64,000 bases of DNA. It comes from Pandoraea aquatica (GTDB lineage Bacteria; Pseudomonadota; Gammaproteobacteria; Burkholderiales; Burkholderiaceae). The stretch is from positions 868,001 to 932,000 of the forward strand of contig NZ_CABPSN010000002.1 of NCBI RefSeq assembly GCF_902459565.1, in the 5' to 3' direction. The translations under genes were made by a program, and so were the position numbers. The notes under the pieces are model-generated. The model ran no database searches and had not been told where the DNA came from. It saw only the letters and a list, made by a program, of their open reading frames with translations. This document shows positions 8,806-17,316 of the stretch, one piece after another. The first letter of the stretch is position 1, and every line of letters begins with the position of its first letter.

Positions 8806-9912
8806 ATGTCTGCCCTGTTTTCCCCGTTTGAACTCAAGAGCGCCAAGTTGCGCAACCGCATCGCGATTCCGCCGATGTGCCAGTACAGCGCCGTCGATGG
8901 CGTGACCAACGATTGGCACCTCGCCCATTACGCCAGCCTCGCGCGCGGTGGCGCGGGTCTGGTGATCGTCGAAGCGACCGCCGTGTCGCCCGAAGGCCGT
9001 ATTTCGCCGGGATGCACCGGTCTGTGGAACGACGAACAGACGACTGGCATGGCGCGCATCGCAGCGGCAATCAAGTCGCACGGCGCGGTGCCGGGCATCC
9101 AGATTGCCCACGCAGGCCGCAAGGCAAGCGCCAACCGGCCGTGGGAAGGTGATGACCATATCGGTGAAGACGACCCGCGCGGCTGGCCGACGATCTCGCC
9201 GTCCGCCGTCGCCTTCGGTGGCGACCTCGGCAAGGTGCCGAAGGCCATGACGCTCGACGACATCGCCCGCGTGAAGGCCGATTTCGTGGCTGCCGCACGC
9301 CGCGCACTCGCCGCTGGCTTCGAATGGCTCGAACTGCACTTTGCCCACGGTTATCTGGCGCAAAGCTTCTTCTCGCTGCACGCCAATCATCGCGAAGACA
9401 ACTACGGTGGCGACCTCGCTGGCCGTAGCCGTTTCCTGCTGGAGACGCTGGCAGCCGTGCGCGAAGTGTGGCCGGAACACCTGCCGCTGACCGCGCGTTT
9501 CGGTGTCATCGAATACGATGGCCGCGACGAAGAAACGTTGGCGGAGTCGATCACGCTTGCGCGTCAGATGCGCGAAGGCGGTCTGGATCTGCTGAGCGTG
9601 AGCGTCGGTTTCTCGACGCCGAACGCGAACATCCCCTGGGGCACGCCGTTCCTCGCACCGATTTCGGAGCGCGTGAAGCAGGAAGCCGGTATCCCGGTCG
9701 CATCGGCCTGGGGCATCGACGATCCGGTCGTGGCGAACCGTATCGTGGCCGATGGCCAGCTGGATCTCGTGATGGTAGGCCGGGCCCATCTGGCGAACCC
9801 GCACTGGCCGTACTTCGCCGCGCGCGAACTCGACGAGAAGCGTCCGACGTGGGTGCTGCCCGCACCGTACGCTCACTGGCTTGAGCGCTATCGCGCACCG
9901 CGTGCCGCGTAA
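8806..9912 (+). CDS. Old yellow enzyme, NADH:flavin oxidoreductase of the XenA/YqjM class
   Basis: A 368-residue FMN ene-reductase that reduces activated C=C bonds, nitro compounds or nitrate esters with NAD(P)H. Its active-site residues fall at the XenA positions: Cys25 in PPMCQYS, His178 and His181 in LHFAHGY, and Tyr183. Residues around DNYGGDLAGRSRFLLE complete the OYE barrel signature. The protein is cytosolic. The divergent LysR gene and the operator between them suggest induction by an electrophile. A strong hairpin follows the stop codon. The physiological substrate cannot be deduced from the sequence. Confidence 0.9.
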   Translation: MSALFSPFELKSAKLRNRIAIPPMCQYSAVDGVTNDWHLAHYASLARGGAGLVIVEATAVSPEGRISPGCTGLWNDEQTTGMARIAAAIKSHGAVPGIQIAHAGRKASANRPWEGDDHIGEDDPRGWPTISPSAVAFGGDLGKVPKAMTLDDIARVKADFVAAARRALAAGFEWLELHFAHGYLAQSFFSLHANHREDNYGGDLAGRSRFLLETLAAVREVWPEHLPLTARFGVIEYDGRDEETLAESITLARQMREGGLDLLSVSVGFSTPNANIPWGTPFLAPISERVKQEAGIPVASAWGIDDPVVANRIVADGQLDLVMVGRAHLANPHWPYFAARELDEKRPTWVLPAPYAHWLERYRAPRAA

Positions 9913-9936
9913 GTAGAAAAGCATCGCGCAAAACAC

Positions 9937-9971
9937 AACGCCCCCGGACGTCACAAGACGCCGGGGGCGTT
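9937..9971 (+). terminator. Intrinsic terminator after the old yellow enzyme gene
   Basis: An 11-bp perfect stem (9937-9947 with 9961-9971, AACGCCCCCGG and its complement) closes a 13-base loop. It starts 25 bases after the oxidoreductase stop codon and is followed by a short, imperfect T-rich stretch (TCTGCTTT). Confidence 0.75.
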
Positions 9972-10437
9972 CTGCTTTGGGGCAAGGTCACTTGGCCTTA
10001 TTTCTCTATGTTTGCTCGGTCAAATGGTCTTGATTAATCACGTTGAGCGCGCTGTGGAGCTCTGTTCCTTCTCTCGGTCCATGTGAGATTTGAACGCACT
10101 TCAGCTTCTACATATCGCACGAGCCTCCTCATGATCAATGCAAGAGATTAGTATTTCGTTATGGAAATTCTTATTTCTAATTTGATGCTTACCCTCAACC
10201 GGGAGGAGCGAGTTTGCTCCGAATTGAACCTCGGAAAGGACTTTTCCGAGGGGGCGGGGGCGCTCCGGCCATATGGTAATAAGGTCGTCCGCGGTCGCGA
10301 AAAGTCGGTAGGAATGGGGGCGAAGGTGATGCCATGTGTTTTTTCAATAGGAGCCAGTTATACTCGACTGCTTTCTATGGTTGTCTCGGGCGAGAGTGGG
10401 GCGGCAAATTTCAAACACCGGGCTTGGGGGCTCGAAA
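9972..10437. other. A+T-richer intergenic leader upstream of the ATPase operon
   Basis: About 465 bases without a convincing gene. Base composition drops sharply from the flanking genes, marking the left edge of the low-G+C insert. A 107-codon open frame (10161-10484) lacks a good start context and family resemblance. Two hairpins stand close together at 10205-10251. I see no tRNA, integrase site or clear direct repeat at this edge. Confidence 0.5.
10205..10251. other. Tandem hairpins in the leader of the ATPase operon
   Basis: GGAGC (10205-10209) pairs with GCTCC (10216-10220), and CCTCGGAAA (10229-10237) pairs perfectly with TTTCCGAGG (10243-10251). The second stem is followed by G-rich sequence rather than T residues, so it is not a standard terminator. 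It may be part of an untranslated leader or a small RNA. Confidence 0.4.
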
Positions 10438-11190
10438 ATGTTGAACCGGATTGTTGTTGGAGATCTGGCCAGTGCAGCCAGTGAGCTACGAAATGTTTTA
10501 AGCGATCTCCGTCTGCGGCTACTTCGAATGGAGGTGGCCTCACGTGCGTTGCAGGATGGGCCAAAAAATGCACACAACGCCCCTATGTATGGGCCCTATT
10601 TAGGGCGTGCATATCTTGAAACGGCTTGTACAGCGTTGTTGGCGCGTATGGATCCCTTCCGGGTTCTTGCGGCCAAACGCCATCAAGAAGCGTCGTACTA
10701 CGCATTCGAATCACGGAGCAAGTCCGGCATTCAGTGGTCCGGTGATATTGTGTCGCCAGACAAACCGACCTCCCAAATGTGGGCCATTAATACCCGTGAG
10801 AACGGCTGTCGCTCGCTCTTCGGACCTTGGACAAATGAGGTCATTTGGATACCAGCGTTCGAAAGACTGGGTGATGCTGTCGCGAATTCAACTGTCGTTC
10901 ATGCTTGGGTCTCAGATCTTTCGAACAAGCAGCCGGAAGGATTCTGTGCTGAACTTCGAAGTAGCCTTGAGGGGCTATTTTCGAAGTTCTCTAAGGGTGT
11001 CCACAGCGAATTGCTTGCCAACCAGCACGCGGTATTCGACTCGGTATCTATCGAAAGCGACTTTCACTCTGTAGCGCAGAGACTGACTTGTTTTGCTTTG
11101 CTTAGTCATTTTAGTGATCATTTCTTATACAGATTGAGTGCGGATAAGGCACTTGATATCGCGAATCGAATCGGGAGTTTTTGGAAATGA
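10438..11190 (+). CDS. Unknown protein paired with an ATPase in a low-G+C insert
   Basis: A 250-residue protein that I do not recognise. It is mostly helical in appearance: an N-terminal heptad-like segment (LASAASELRNVLSDLRLRLL) is followed by a helix with YLGRAYLETACTALLARMDP and a conserved-looking Trp-rich middle (GIQWSGD, GPWTNEVIWIP). No signal peptide, transmembrane segment or catalytic motif is obvious. I chose ATG 10438; a TTG at 10381 would add 19 residues of poor character. Its stop codon overlaps the ATPase start (ATGA), so the two are translationally coupled and probably work together. Codon use is richer in A/T-ending codons than in the flanking genes, suggesting horizontal acquisition. 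A defence or stress role is only a hypothesis. Confidence 0.7.
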   Translation: MLNRIVVGDLASAASELRNVLSDLRLRLLRMEVASRALQDGPKNAHNAPMYGPYLGRAYLETACTALLARMDPFRVLAAKRHQEASYYAFESRSKSGIQWSGDIVSPDKPTSQMWAINTRENGCRSLFGPWTNEVIWIPAFERLGDAVANSTVVHAWVSDLSNKQPEGFCAELRSSLEGLFSKFSKGVHSELLANQHAVFDSVSIESDFHSVAQRLTCFALLSHFSDHFLYRLSADKALDIANRIGSFWK

Positions 11191-12650
11191 ATGATGATGG
11201 GCTGGTTCTCGCTGCTGAAGATTGCGAGGAGACAGAGTTTATTCGTCTTCATCGTTTCACTGAGTATGAGGACAGGATAATTAAGAGTCTTATGGCTCAC
11301 GGTCCTGTTCTTTTGCGTGGAGGACGGGGAAGCGGAAAAAGCGCGCTTCTAATTGAGGCGACTCGTCGCGCGCATAGCTCTCTCCCTACCGTCCTGGCTG
11401 TTTATCTCAGCCTCCGTCATCTTCCGTTGCTGGAAGCTTCAGGAAATGACTATCAGCAATTCTTTACTCGTTTGCTTGTCGATGCAGTAAATGATGCTCT
11501 CGACAAGGCTGGTTTGTCTGAAAGATTGCCCTCGCGTATTGGGCCTGAAGATATAAGGTCCGCTCTTGTCGGACTTGCATCAACAATCCGTAAACGGCTC
11601 GTCCTGATGTTTGATGACGCGGCGCACATCGGTCGCGAGACAGACCTCGGCGATTTTTTCGGATTATTCCGTACTCTTTCCGGGAATGGTGTCTCCTGCA
11701 AGGCTGCCATTTATCCCGGGGTAACGAAATTCGGGACGAGGTTCGACGTCTATAACGATGCTACTGTGATCGATTTGGCGCGAGATGAAAGAACTCCCGC
11801 GTTTGCGGAGTTTTTTCGCGAGGTTATCCGTGCCAGATACTCTGGCCTGGAAAATAAATTTACAAAGTCTGTGCTTGCGGATGAGGAGAGAATTTATCGA
11901 TTTCTCGGCCGCGCTGTGCTCGGTAATGCCAGGGCTTTTGTTTTTACCTGCAACATGCTGAGCGAGCACAGAGCTATTGGTCTAACGGAGTTGACGTCCT
12001 GTCTTCTGAAGCTTGGCGCGGACTACTATTGGCCGCTGCTCGAGGAGTTGAAACCCAAGCTGGGAATATACGAACCGCTCCTTGACCCTGCGCAGGACGT
12101 GGCCGAACGTCTGTTCAAGCACCTCGCGGATAAGCGAGCAACGTCGTTTCTTCTACACAGAGATCACCAGCATCGTCTTGCCAAAGTGCTCGAAATTCTC
12201 GAGTACGTAGGTTTCATTTCTCGGCGGGAGGCATCTCGGACATTGAAGTCGGGAGGCAGGGGAGGACGGTATGCGTCGAATCTGTGCACTCTCCTTGACC
12301 ACGTGCCGCAACGACGAGTAACGGTGGATCTATTTATCGAGTGGTCAGCAACGGCGGACGAGCCCGCTGAAATCTATTCGACCAACGAAGTGCTCAACGT
12401 CCCTGTGCCTGACCCTGATCCCTCGCGTAATCTCGCAGTGTTGGCACTTGGAATCGAAGTTCTCGGGAATCGGAACGTGTATCCCTATGGGTTAACCGAG
12501 CAAAAAATACAAACACTGCGCGAGGCGGGGATTGTAACGATTCAAGACTTAGCGCTCGCTCCTGACGAGAAGCTTAGAAAGCTGCCAAGCATCGGGACAA
12601 AGTTCTTTAATCGTATTAAGAACACGGTGGCTCAGGCCATATGGATGTAG
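11187..12650 (+). CDS. P-loop AAA-type ATPase with C-terminal helix-hairpin-helix-like region
   Basis: A 487-residue ATPase. The Walker A motif GGRGSGKS is at residues 45-52 and the Walker B motif LVLMFDDA at about 138-145. A winged-helix-like region follows near residues 320-370, and the C-terminal 50 residues (TIQDLALAPDEKL, LPSIGTKFFNRI) resemble a helix-hairpin-helix nucleic-acid-binding unit. The overall plan recalls ORC/Cdc6-like or STAND-like bacterial ATPases. The start is the ATG at 11187 inside the ATGA overlap with the upstream gene. The gene is convergent with the EAL gene (22-bp gap), and its base composition is clearly lower in G+C than the surroundings. Function is unknown; a DNA-sensing partner in a defence module is one possibility, not shown. 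Confidence 0.75.
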   Translation: MNDDGLVLAAEDCEETEFIRLHRFTEYEDRIIKSLMAHGPVLLRGGRGSGKSALLIEATRRAHSSLPTVLAVYLSLRHLPLLEASGNDYQQFFTRLLVDAVNDALDKAGLSERLPSRIGPEDIRSALVGLASTIRKRLVLMFDDAAHIGRETDLGDFFGLFRTLSGNGVSCKAAIYPGVTKFGTRFDVYNDATVIDLARDERTPAFAEFFREVIRARYSGLENKFTKSVLADEERIYRFLGRAVLGNARAFVFTCNMLSEHRAIGLTELTSCLLKLGADYYWPLLEELKPKLGIYEPLLDPAQDVAERLFKHLADKRATSFLLHRDHQHRLAKVLEILEYVGFISRREASRTLKSGGRGGRYASNLCTLLDHVPQRRVTVDLFIEWSATADEPAEIYSTNEVLNVPVPDPDPSRNLAVLALGIEVLGNRNVYPYGLTEQKIQTLREAGIVTIQDLALAPDEKLRKLPSIGTKFFNRIKNTVAQAIWM

Positions 12651-12672
12651 TAGTCAAAGTGACGGGCTTTCA

Positions 12673-13920
12673 TTACCAGTTGATGTCCACACAAAGCACA
12701 TGCAACCCCTGCTTCGCGGGCGATGCGATAGAGGCCGTCACGCACAGGTGTGCTTCGTTGATCGAGAGATAAGGCGGTGTGAAATGCACTTCGCCCGGCG
12801 CACGCATGGCTTCGATGAAGTACGGACGCCGCGCCCAGTTCGCGCCTTCCGAATGCAGTAGCGGACGGAAGCGCTTGGCGCGTTGCGACGAATGGCTGTG
12901 CGGCAGCACGTTGTCGCCGATCTGGCGGCCGGCGGCGTCGAGCAGGAAGCAGCGCGCGGCGTCGGGCAGGGCGAGCAGGTCGTGCGTCGCCTGACGAATG
13001 TCCTGTCCCTGAGCGATGCGCGCCGCCGCCGATTCGATCCCGGCGACATACGGTGCGAGTCGCGCATGCTGCGCCCGCTCACGCTCGACGATCTGCGTGC
13101 GCAGCGCGGACGACAGGGCGTCCATACGCTCGGCTGCGACCTTCGGCGGCACGGGGTCGAAATCCGGTGCGGCGAAATACTGCCCCTGCACGAAGTCGAC
13201 ATTGCACTCCAGTGCGATAAGCGCCTCGCGATCCGTCGTGAGGCCACCCATCATCACCAACTGTCCCGATTCGTGCAGCAGCGACACGAGGCCCGGCAGC
13301 ACGCGCGCGAGGTGCGATTGCTCGGCGGCCTGCGCCAGAATGCCGCGATCGAGCACTACGATATCCGGACGCAGATCCCACACCCGGTCGATATTCGAGT
13401 GCTTCGCACCGAAGCCACCCAGCGCGATCAGGAAGCCCGCCTTGCGCAGGCTGCCGACGATGGCGCCGAAGCGCGGCGTGTCGCCGCCCGCCTGTTCGGG
13501 CACCTCAAGCACTACGCGCTGCGGCGACAGGCCGGTCGCCTTGAGCGTGGCGATCAGCGCGTCGCCGTAGACCGTGTCCATCAGCGCGGCGGGGTGCAGG
13601 TTCAAAAAGAGCCACGCATCGCGGCTGTCGAATTCGTGGAAGTTGCCCAGATGCAGCGACTCGGCGAGTCGGCCCAGCTCCAGCATGTCGCCATGCCGCG
13701 CGGCCATCGTGAAGACTTCGTGCGACGGCACATGACGGCCCTGCGCGTCATGCGCGCGCAATGAGGCGTGATAGCCGATGGCGCGGCGGTGCGAGACCGA
13801 GAACACCGGCTGGAAGACGCTGGAGATCGTGAAATCGCCGTATATGACGATGCGCCGGCCGTCGTCGGCCGCCGTCATTCGTGGCGGCAGGAGTCCGGGA
13901 GCGTCGAGATCGATGGTCAT
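12673..13920 (-). CDS. Degenerate EAL-domain protein (probably not an active c-di-GMP phosphodiesterase)
   Basis: A 415-residue cytosolic protein. Residues about 30-270 have the EAL fold order (VFQPVFSVSHRRAIGYHASLR, LFLNLHP, VVLEVPE, FLIALGGFGAKHSNI, PDIVVLDRGI, GGLTTDREAL, VQGQYFAAP). The catalytic residues are altered: EAL is replaced by ASL, the usual DDFG metal motif reads GGFG, and the K of the KxD motif is missing. The C-terminal 130 residues resemble a PDC/Cache-like ligand-binding domain (PYFIEAM, PPYLSINEAHLCVTAS). It is more likely a c-di-GMP-binding or protein-binding regulator than an enzyme. The start is the ATG at 13920; the 267-bp palindromic element begins 26 bp upstream and may affect its expression. 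Confidence 0.82.
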   Translation of the reverse strand: MTIDLDAPGLLPPRMTAADDGRRIVIYGDFTISSVFQPVFSVSHRRAIGYHASLRAHDAQGRHVPSHEVFTMAARHGDMLELGRLAESLHLGNFHEFDSRDAWLFLNLHPAALMDTVYGDALIATLKATGLSPQRVVLEVPEQAGGDTPRFGAIVGSLRKAGFLIALGGFGAKHSNIDRVWDLRPDIVVLDRGILAQAAEQSHLARVLPGLVSLLHESGQLVMMGGLTTDREALIALECNVDFVQGQYFAAPDFDPVPPKVAAERMDALSSALRTQIVERERAQHARLAPYVAGIESAAARIAQGQDIRQATHDLLALPDAARCFLLDAAGRQIGDNVLPHSHSSQRAKRFRPLLHSEGANWARRPYFIEAMRAPGEVHFTPPYLSINEAHLCVTASIASPAKQGLHVLCVDINW

Positions 13921-13946
13921 GGTCGTGACAGGCGTGGGGGCTAGTC

Positions 13947-14213
13947 GGGTCTGTTCACATGTATTCCGGGCTCGTGTTGCCTGGCCAAAGGGGCGAGCGC
14001 AAGAAATGAGCCGAAGCGAATATCGGGAATATTCGCGAGGGTCATGACGCAGCGATCGCCCCTTTGGCCAGGCAACACGGAGGGAACGTGCCCTACCGGC
14101 CGTCTGGCGGCGTTGCCCGCAGCTTGCTTGGAGCGACCAAGCGGCGCAGCGGGCGCCTTGCCAGTCAACCGGTAGAACACGTTCACGAGCTCGGAATACA
14201 TGTGAACAGACCC
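13947..14213. repeat. 267-bp nested palindromic element with 30-bp terminal inverted repeats (MITE-like)
   Basis: The ends (13947-13976 and 14184-14213) are 30-bp inverted repeats with one mismatch. Inside are a perfect 24-bp inverted repeat (13973-13996 with 14056-14079) enclosing an 8-bp stem (GCGAATAT, 14016-14023 with 14029-14036), and a 16-bp repeat with two mismatches (14084-14099 with 14169-14184). Within that, GCCCGC (14115-14120) pairs with GCGGGC (14149-14154) and GCTTGG with CCAAGC. No transposase gene and no clear target duplication are present. It could be a non-autonomous mobile element, or a fixed structured element controlling the EAL gene. Confidence 0.7.
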
Positions 14214-14270
14214 AAAAGATATGTACAGAATAGGAGAGCAAGAAGCGTGCTCAAAGGCGCGCGCTATTGT

Positions 14271-14349
14271 CCCCGATTTTCGGGGCGTTTTTCGTGTGTC
14301 TTGTGACGCGACGCACCAGAGAATGCCGTCCGCGCCCCAAAGTGGGGCG
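14271..14349. other. Two hairpins between the palindromic element and the MFS gene
   Basis: CCCCGA (14271-14276) pairs with TCGGGG (14280-14285) and is followed by CGTTTTT, a terminator shape on the plus strand although no plus-strand gene lies just upstream. CGCCCCA (14333-14339) pairs with TGGGGCG (14343-14349). The rest of 14214-14413 shows nothing else recognisable. Confidence 0.45.
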
Positions 14350-14413
14350 TGGATGCTGGGGATGTCGGCACGCGCACTTGCGGCATCGCCTTCCCGTGGG
14401 CTGCGTAGCTGAA

Positions 14414-15709
14414 CTACGGTGCCAGCACCTGCGCCCGCCGGGCCACGCGGGCAAGGGCCAGCGCGCACACCGCGTTGAAGACGTGCAGCCCGCCCGGGCC
14501 GAGCAGCGTCACGGCCAGCGAGGCGATCATCGGGCCGAGCAGGCCGCCGACGGAAAAGAGGATGAGCAGCGTGGCGCTCACGCCGATGCGCCGTTCCGGC
14601 TCGGTGCGGTCGTTCACGTGGGAGACGATCAGCCCGTACTGCGTGAAGTTCACGGCCGAGAAAAGGAACATCAGCAGGAAGACCAGCCAGTGCGCCTGAA
14701 TGAAGATGAGCGGGGCGCAGAACACGACCGACGCCAGCGCCAGACGCCGCGACACCGTGCGCCGGTCCATGCGGTCTGACAGGCGTCCCACCGGCCATTG
14801 CATGAGCAGCGCGCCGAACAGCGCCACACCCATCAGCGTCGACAGACTGCCGATGGAGAAGCCGATGCGTGTGAGGTAGACCGGCATCATCGCGTAGAAC
14901 GCGCTGTACAGGAACCCGGCGAGAATGCAGCCCGGAATGGCAATCGGGGTGGCGCGCGCCATTTCCGTGACGCTGTCGAACAAGCTCATCGCCGGTTGTT
15001 TGACGAGACGCTCGTCGGCCACGCGCGTGGGCCAGCCTTGCATCAGCGTGATCGGCAGAATGGCGGCGACGAACAACCCGGCGACGAGCAGTAACTGTCC
15101 TTCGCTGCCCGCTTCGCCGATATTGAGCAGGAACTGGCCGGTGCTCACCGCGAGGTAGTTGATCGTGAGATACGACCCGAACACGCGTCCGCGCATGGTG
15201 TTCGGCACCGAACCGTTCAGCCAGCTTTCCACCGTGGTGTACATGCCCATCAGCGCGAGGCCGGTGCCCACGCGGAGCAGACACAGCAACAGCATCGACT
15301 CGGAGACGGCGAAGCCCATCACGAAGAGGGCGGCGAGCGCCGTGAACGCCACGAACGCGCGATGCTGCCCGATGCGCTCGATCAGCGACCGGTTGTAGAA
15401 CGCGCCGAGCAGGAAGCCCGCGTAGTAGCACGACTGGATCACCCCGATGGTGAATGTCGACGCGCCGAATTTCAGCGCATGGAAAGGCACGGCAGTGACG
15501 AACAATCCGTTGCCCACGACCAGCACGCCGTAGCCCAGCAGAATGCCCATGAGCGCGGGATAGACGCTGATGGGCAGGGGAACGGCGTCGGCCGGGGCAG
15601 GGCCGGGCGGCGTCGACGGCGCACCCAGCAGCGAGGCTTCGGACAGCGGACCGGGACGATCGGGCTCGTCTTCGGCAATGGGAGTATCTAGCGACGGATC
15701 GCGTTGCAT
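14414..15709 (-). CDS. Major facilitator superfamily transporter (YcaD-like)
   Basis: About 431 residues with twelve predicted transmembrane segments. It carries the MFS loop patterns RIGQHRAFVAF after TM2 and GRLSDRMDRRTVSRR between the halves, plus TTVESWLNGSVPNTMRGRVFG, which is characteristic of the YcaD/YfkF-type subgroup. The first 45 residues are a Pro- and acidic-rich cytoplasmic tail. The start is uncertain: ATG 15709 is used here, while ATG codons at 15769 and 15772 would lengthen the tail and none has a clear ribosome binding site. The substrate is unknown and no operon partner is present. Confidence 0.78.
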   Translation of the reverse strand: MQRDPSLDTPIAEDEPDRPGPLSEASLLGAPSTPPGPAPADAVPLPISVYPALMGILLGYGVLVVGNGLFVTAVPFHALKFGASTFTIGVIQSCYYAGFLLGAFYNRSLIERIGQHRAFVAFTALAALFVMGFAVSESMLLLCLLRVGTGLALMGMYTTVESWLNGSVPNTMRGRVFGSYLTINYLAVSTGQFLLNIGEAGSEGQLLLVAGLFVAAILPITLMQGWPTRVADERLVKQPAMSLFDSVTEMARATPIAIPGCILAGFLYSAFYAMMPVYLTRIGFSIGSLSTLMGVALFGALLMQWPVGRLSDRMDRRTVSRRLALASVVFCAPLIFIQAHWLVFLLMFLFSAVNFTQYGLIVSHVNDRTEPERRIGVSATLLILFSVGGLLGPMIASLAVTLLGPGGLHVFNAVCALALARVARRAQVLAP

Positions 15710-15836
15710 TCGATTTCGCGGGGCTCGCGGGCCAGAGAGTTGGGGGCAAAGGCTTGCACGAGCGTTCATCATCGCACGATGAAGACACTTAGGCGAACTG
15801 ATCACGGGCAGGCGTGCATCGTCGCCTCAAAAAACA

Positions 15837-15865
15837 AAGGCGTGTCCCGGTGCAGGACACGCCTT
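15837..15865 (-). terminator. Intrinsic terminator of the MHS transporter transcript
   Basis: An 11-bp perfect stem (AAGGCGTGTCC, 15837-15847, with 15855-15865) has a seven-base loop. On the minus strand it is followed by TGTTTTTTG, so it ends the transcript from the genes at 15926-18981. The opposite strand lacks a T run. Confidence 0.85.
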
Positions 15866-15925
15866 GTTCCAGCGCCGCTTCCCGTGAAGCGACGTCATTC
15901 ATAAGACAGCGGCATCAGACAGCGA

Positions 15926-17254
15926 TCAGTGCTCCGTCACCCCCGCGCCATGCCACACGTTCTGGCGGCGTTTGCGACTGCCGATCCACGCGGCGGACAG
16001 TGCGCTGATGAGCCCGGCGACCAGCACGTAGATGCAGATCATCCACGGCTCGCCACCGTTCTTCTGCAACAGGTACGTGGCGATGATCGGGCTCAGGCCG
16101 CTCGCGAAGATGCCCGAGAACTGGTAGACGAACGAGATGCCGGTGTAACGAACCTTTGCGTCGAACAGTTCGGAGAAGAGCGCGGCTTCCGGGCCATAGA
16201 CCGATGCGTAGATCACACCCAGCGGAATGACGATGGACAGCCATACGAGCATCACATTGCCGCCGCTTGCCTTCATCAGCCAGAATCCGGCGAACGACGA
16301 CAGGCCAGTCGCGAGCGAGCCCCAGAAGTAGATGCGCGTGCGGCCGATGCGGTCGGAGAGCTTGCCGAAGAACGGAATGGTGAAGATCATTACGAACGCG
16401 GCCGCCATCACGCCGGTGAGCGCTTCGGTCTGCGAGAGCTTGAGCGTCTGCGTCAGGTAGGCAATCGAGAACACGCCGAAGATGTTGAAGAACACGCCGT
16501 CGATGAAACGCGCGCCCATACCGGCCAGCACGTTGCCGGGGCTCTTCGTGAGCACTTCCGCAATCGGAATCTTGATCTCGGCACCCGCCTTCTTGATCTT
16601 CGCGAACTCCGGCGTTTCCATCACGTTCAGGCGAATGTACATGCCGATGGCAACGAGCCCGACCGACAGGAAGAACGCCACGCGCCAGCCCCATGCGAGG
16701 AACTGTGCGTTAGTCAGCGTGTACGACAGGAATGCCACCACACCGGACGCCAGACACAGGCCAAGCGCAAGACCGACCTGCGGAATGCTCGCGTAATAGC
16801 CGCGCTTTTCCTTCGGCGCGTATTCGAACGCCATGAGCACCGCACCGCCCCATTCGCCGCCGAGACCGATACCTTGCAGCACGCGCAGCAACAGCAGCAG
16901 GACTGGCGCCCAGATCCCGATCTGCGCATAGGTGGGCACCAGACCGATCAACATGGTGGCGATGCCCATGATGGTGAGCGTCATCACGAGCATGCTCTTG
17001 CGTCCGAGCTTGTCGCCGAAGTGACCGAAGATCACGCCCCCGAGCGGACGGCTCAGGAAGCCCACCGCGAACGTGCCGTAAGCGAGCATCGTGGAGATGA
17101 GCGGATCGCTGCCGGGGAAATACAGCTTGTTGAACACGATGCCGGCGACGACACCGTATAGAAAGAAGTCGTACCACTCGATGGTGGCGCCGATGAGGCT
17201 GGCGACGACGACACGGCGCATCTGCCGCGCGTCGGTCCTGGTCGATGCATTCAT
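15926..17254 (-). CDS. MHS-family MFS transporter, candidate isethionate permease
   Basis: A 442-residue metabolite:H+ symporter of the MHS subfamily. It has twelve membrane segments with the signatures ASLIGATIEWYDFFLYG at TM1, GHFGDKLGRKSMLV after TM2 and RVLQGIGLGGEWGGAVLMA at TM4. The gene lies 62 bp downstream of the GMC dehydrogenase gene on the same strand and ends at a strong terminator, so the two form an operon. In Cupriavidus necator, isethionate use involves a transporter (IseU) and a membrane-bound dehydrogenase (IseJ). With xsc and pta nearby, this gene is a reasonable iseU candidate, but the assignment is inference. GGAG precedes the ATG by seven bases. Confidence 0.82.
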   Translation of the reverse strand: MNASTRTDARQMRRVVVASLIGATIEWYDFFLYGVVAGIVFNKLYFPGSDPLISTMLAYGTFAVGFLSRPLGGVIFGHFGDKLGRKSMLVMTLTIMGIATMLIGLVPTYAQIGIWAPVLLLLLRVLQGIGLGGEWGGAVLMAFEYAPKEKRGYYASIPQVGLALGLCLASGVVAFLSYTLTNAQFLAWGWRVAFFLSVGLVAIGMYIRLNVMETPEFAKIKKAGAEIKIPIAEVLTKSPGNVLAGMGARFIDGVFFNIFGVFSIAYLTQTLKLSQTEALTGVMAAAFVMIFTIPFFGKLSDRIGRTRIYFWGSLATGLSSFAGFWLMKASGGNVMLVWLSIVIPLGVIYASVYGPEAALFSELFDAKVRYTGISFVYQFSGIFASGLSPIIATYLLQKNGGEPWMICIYVLVAGLISALSAAWIGSRKRRQNVWHGAGVTEH

Positions 17255-17316
17255 GGTTGTCTCCGAATCTTGTATTGGTTAGGGGCTAACGTGACTGATG
17301 AGACTTACGCGACTGA

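Noticed and set aside
10161-10484. A 107-codon open frame in the leader of the ATPase operon
   Set aside because: Poor start context, no family resemblance, overlaps the start of the next gene in another frame and includes the two hairpins.
10205-12650. Retron-like system (structured RNA plus accessory genes)
   Set aside because: No reverse transcriptase gene is present; the hairpins alone do not support a retron.
13947-14213. Complete insertion sequence
   Set aside because: The ends are inverted repeats, but the interior has no transposase frame and no target duplication was found; recorded as a palindromic element instead.
13941-15788. A 615-codon minus-strand open frame overlapping the MFS gene
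   Set aside because: It runs through the palindromic element and in another frame of the transporter; the composition is Arg/Pro/His-rich and the transporter frame has clear membrane segments.
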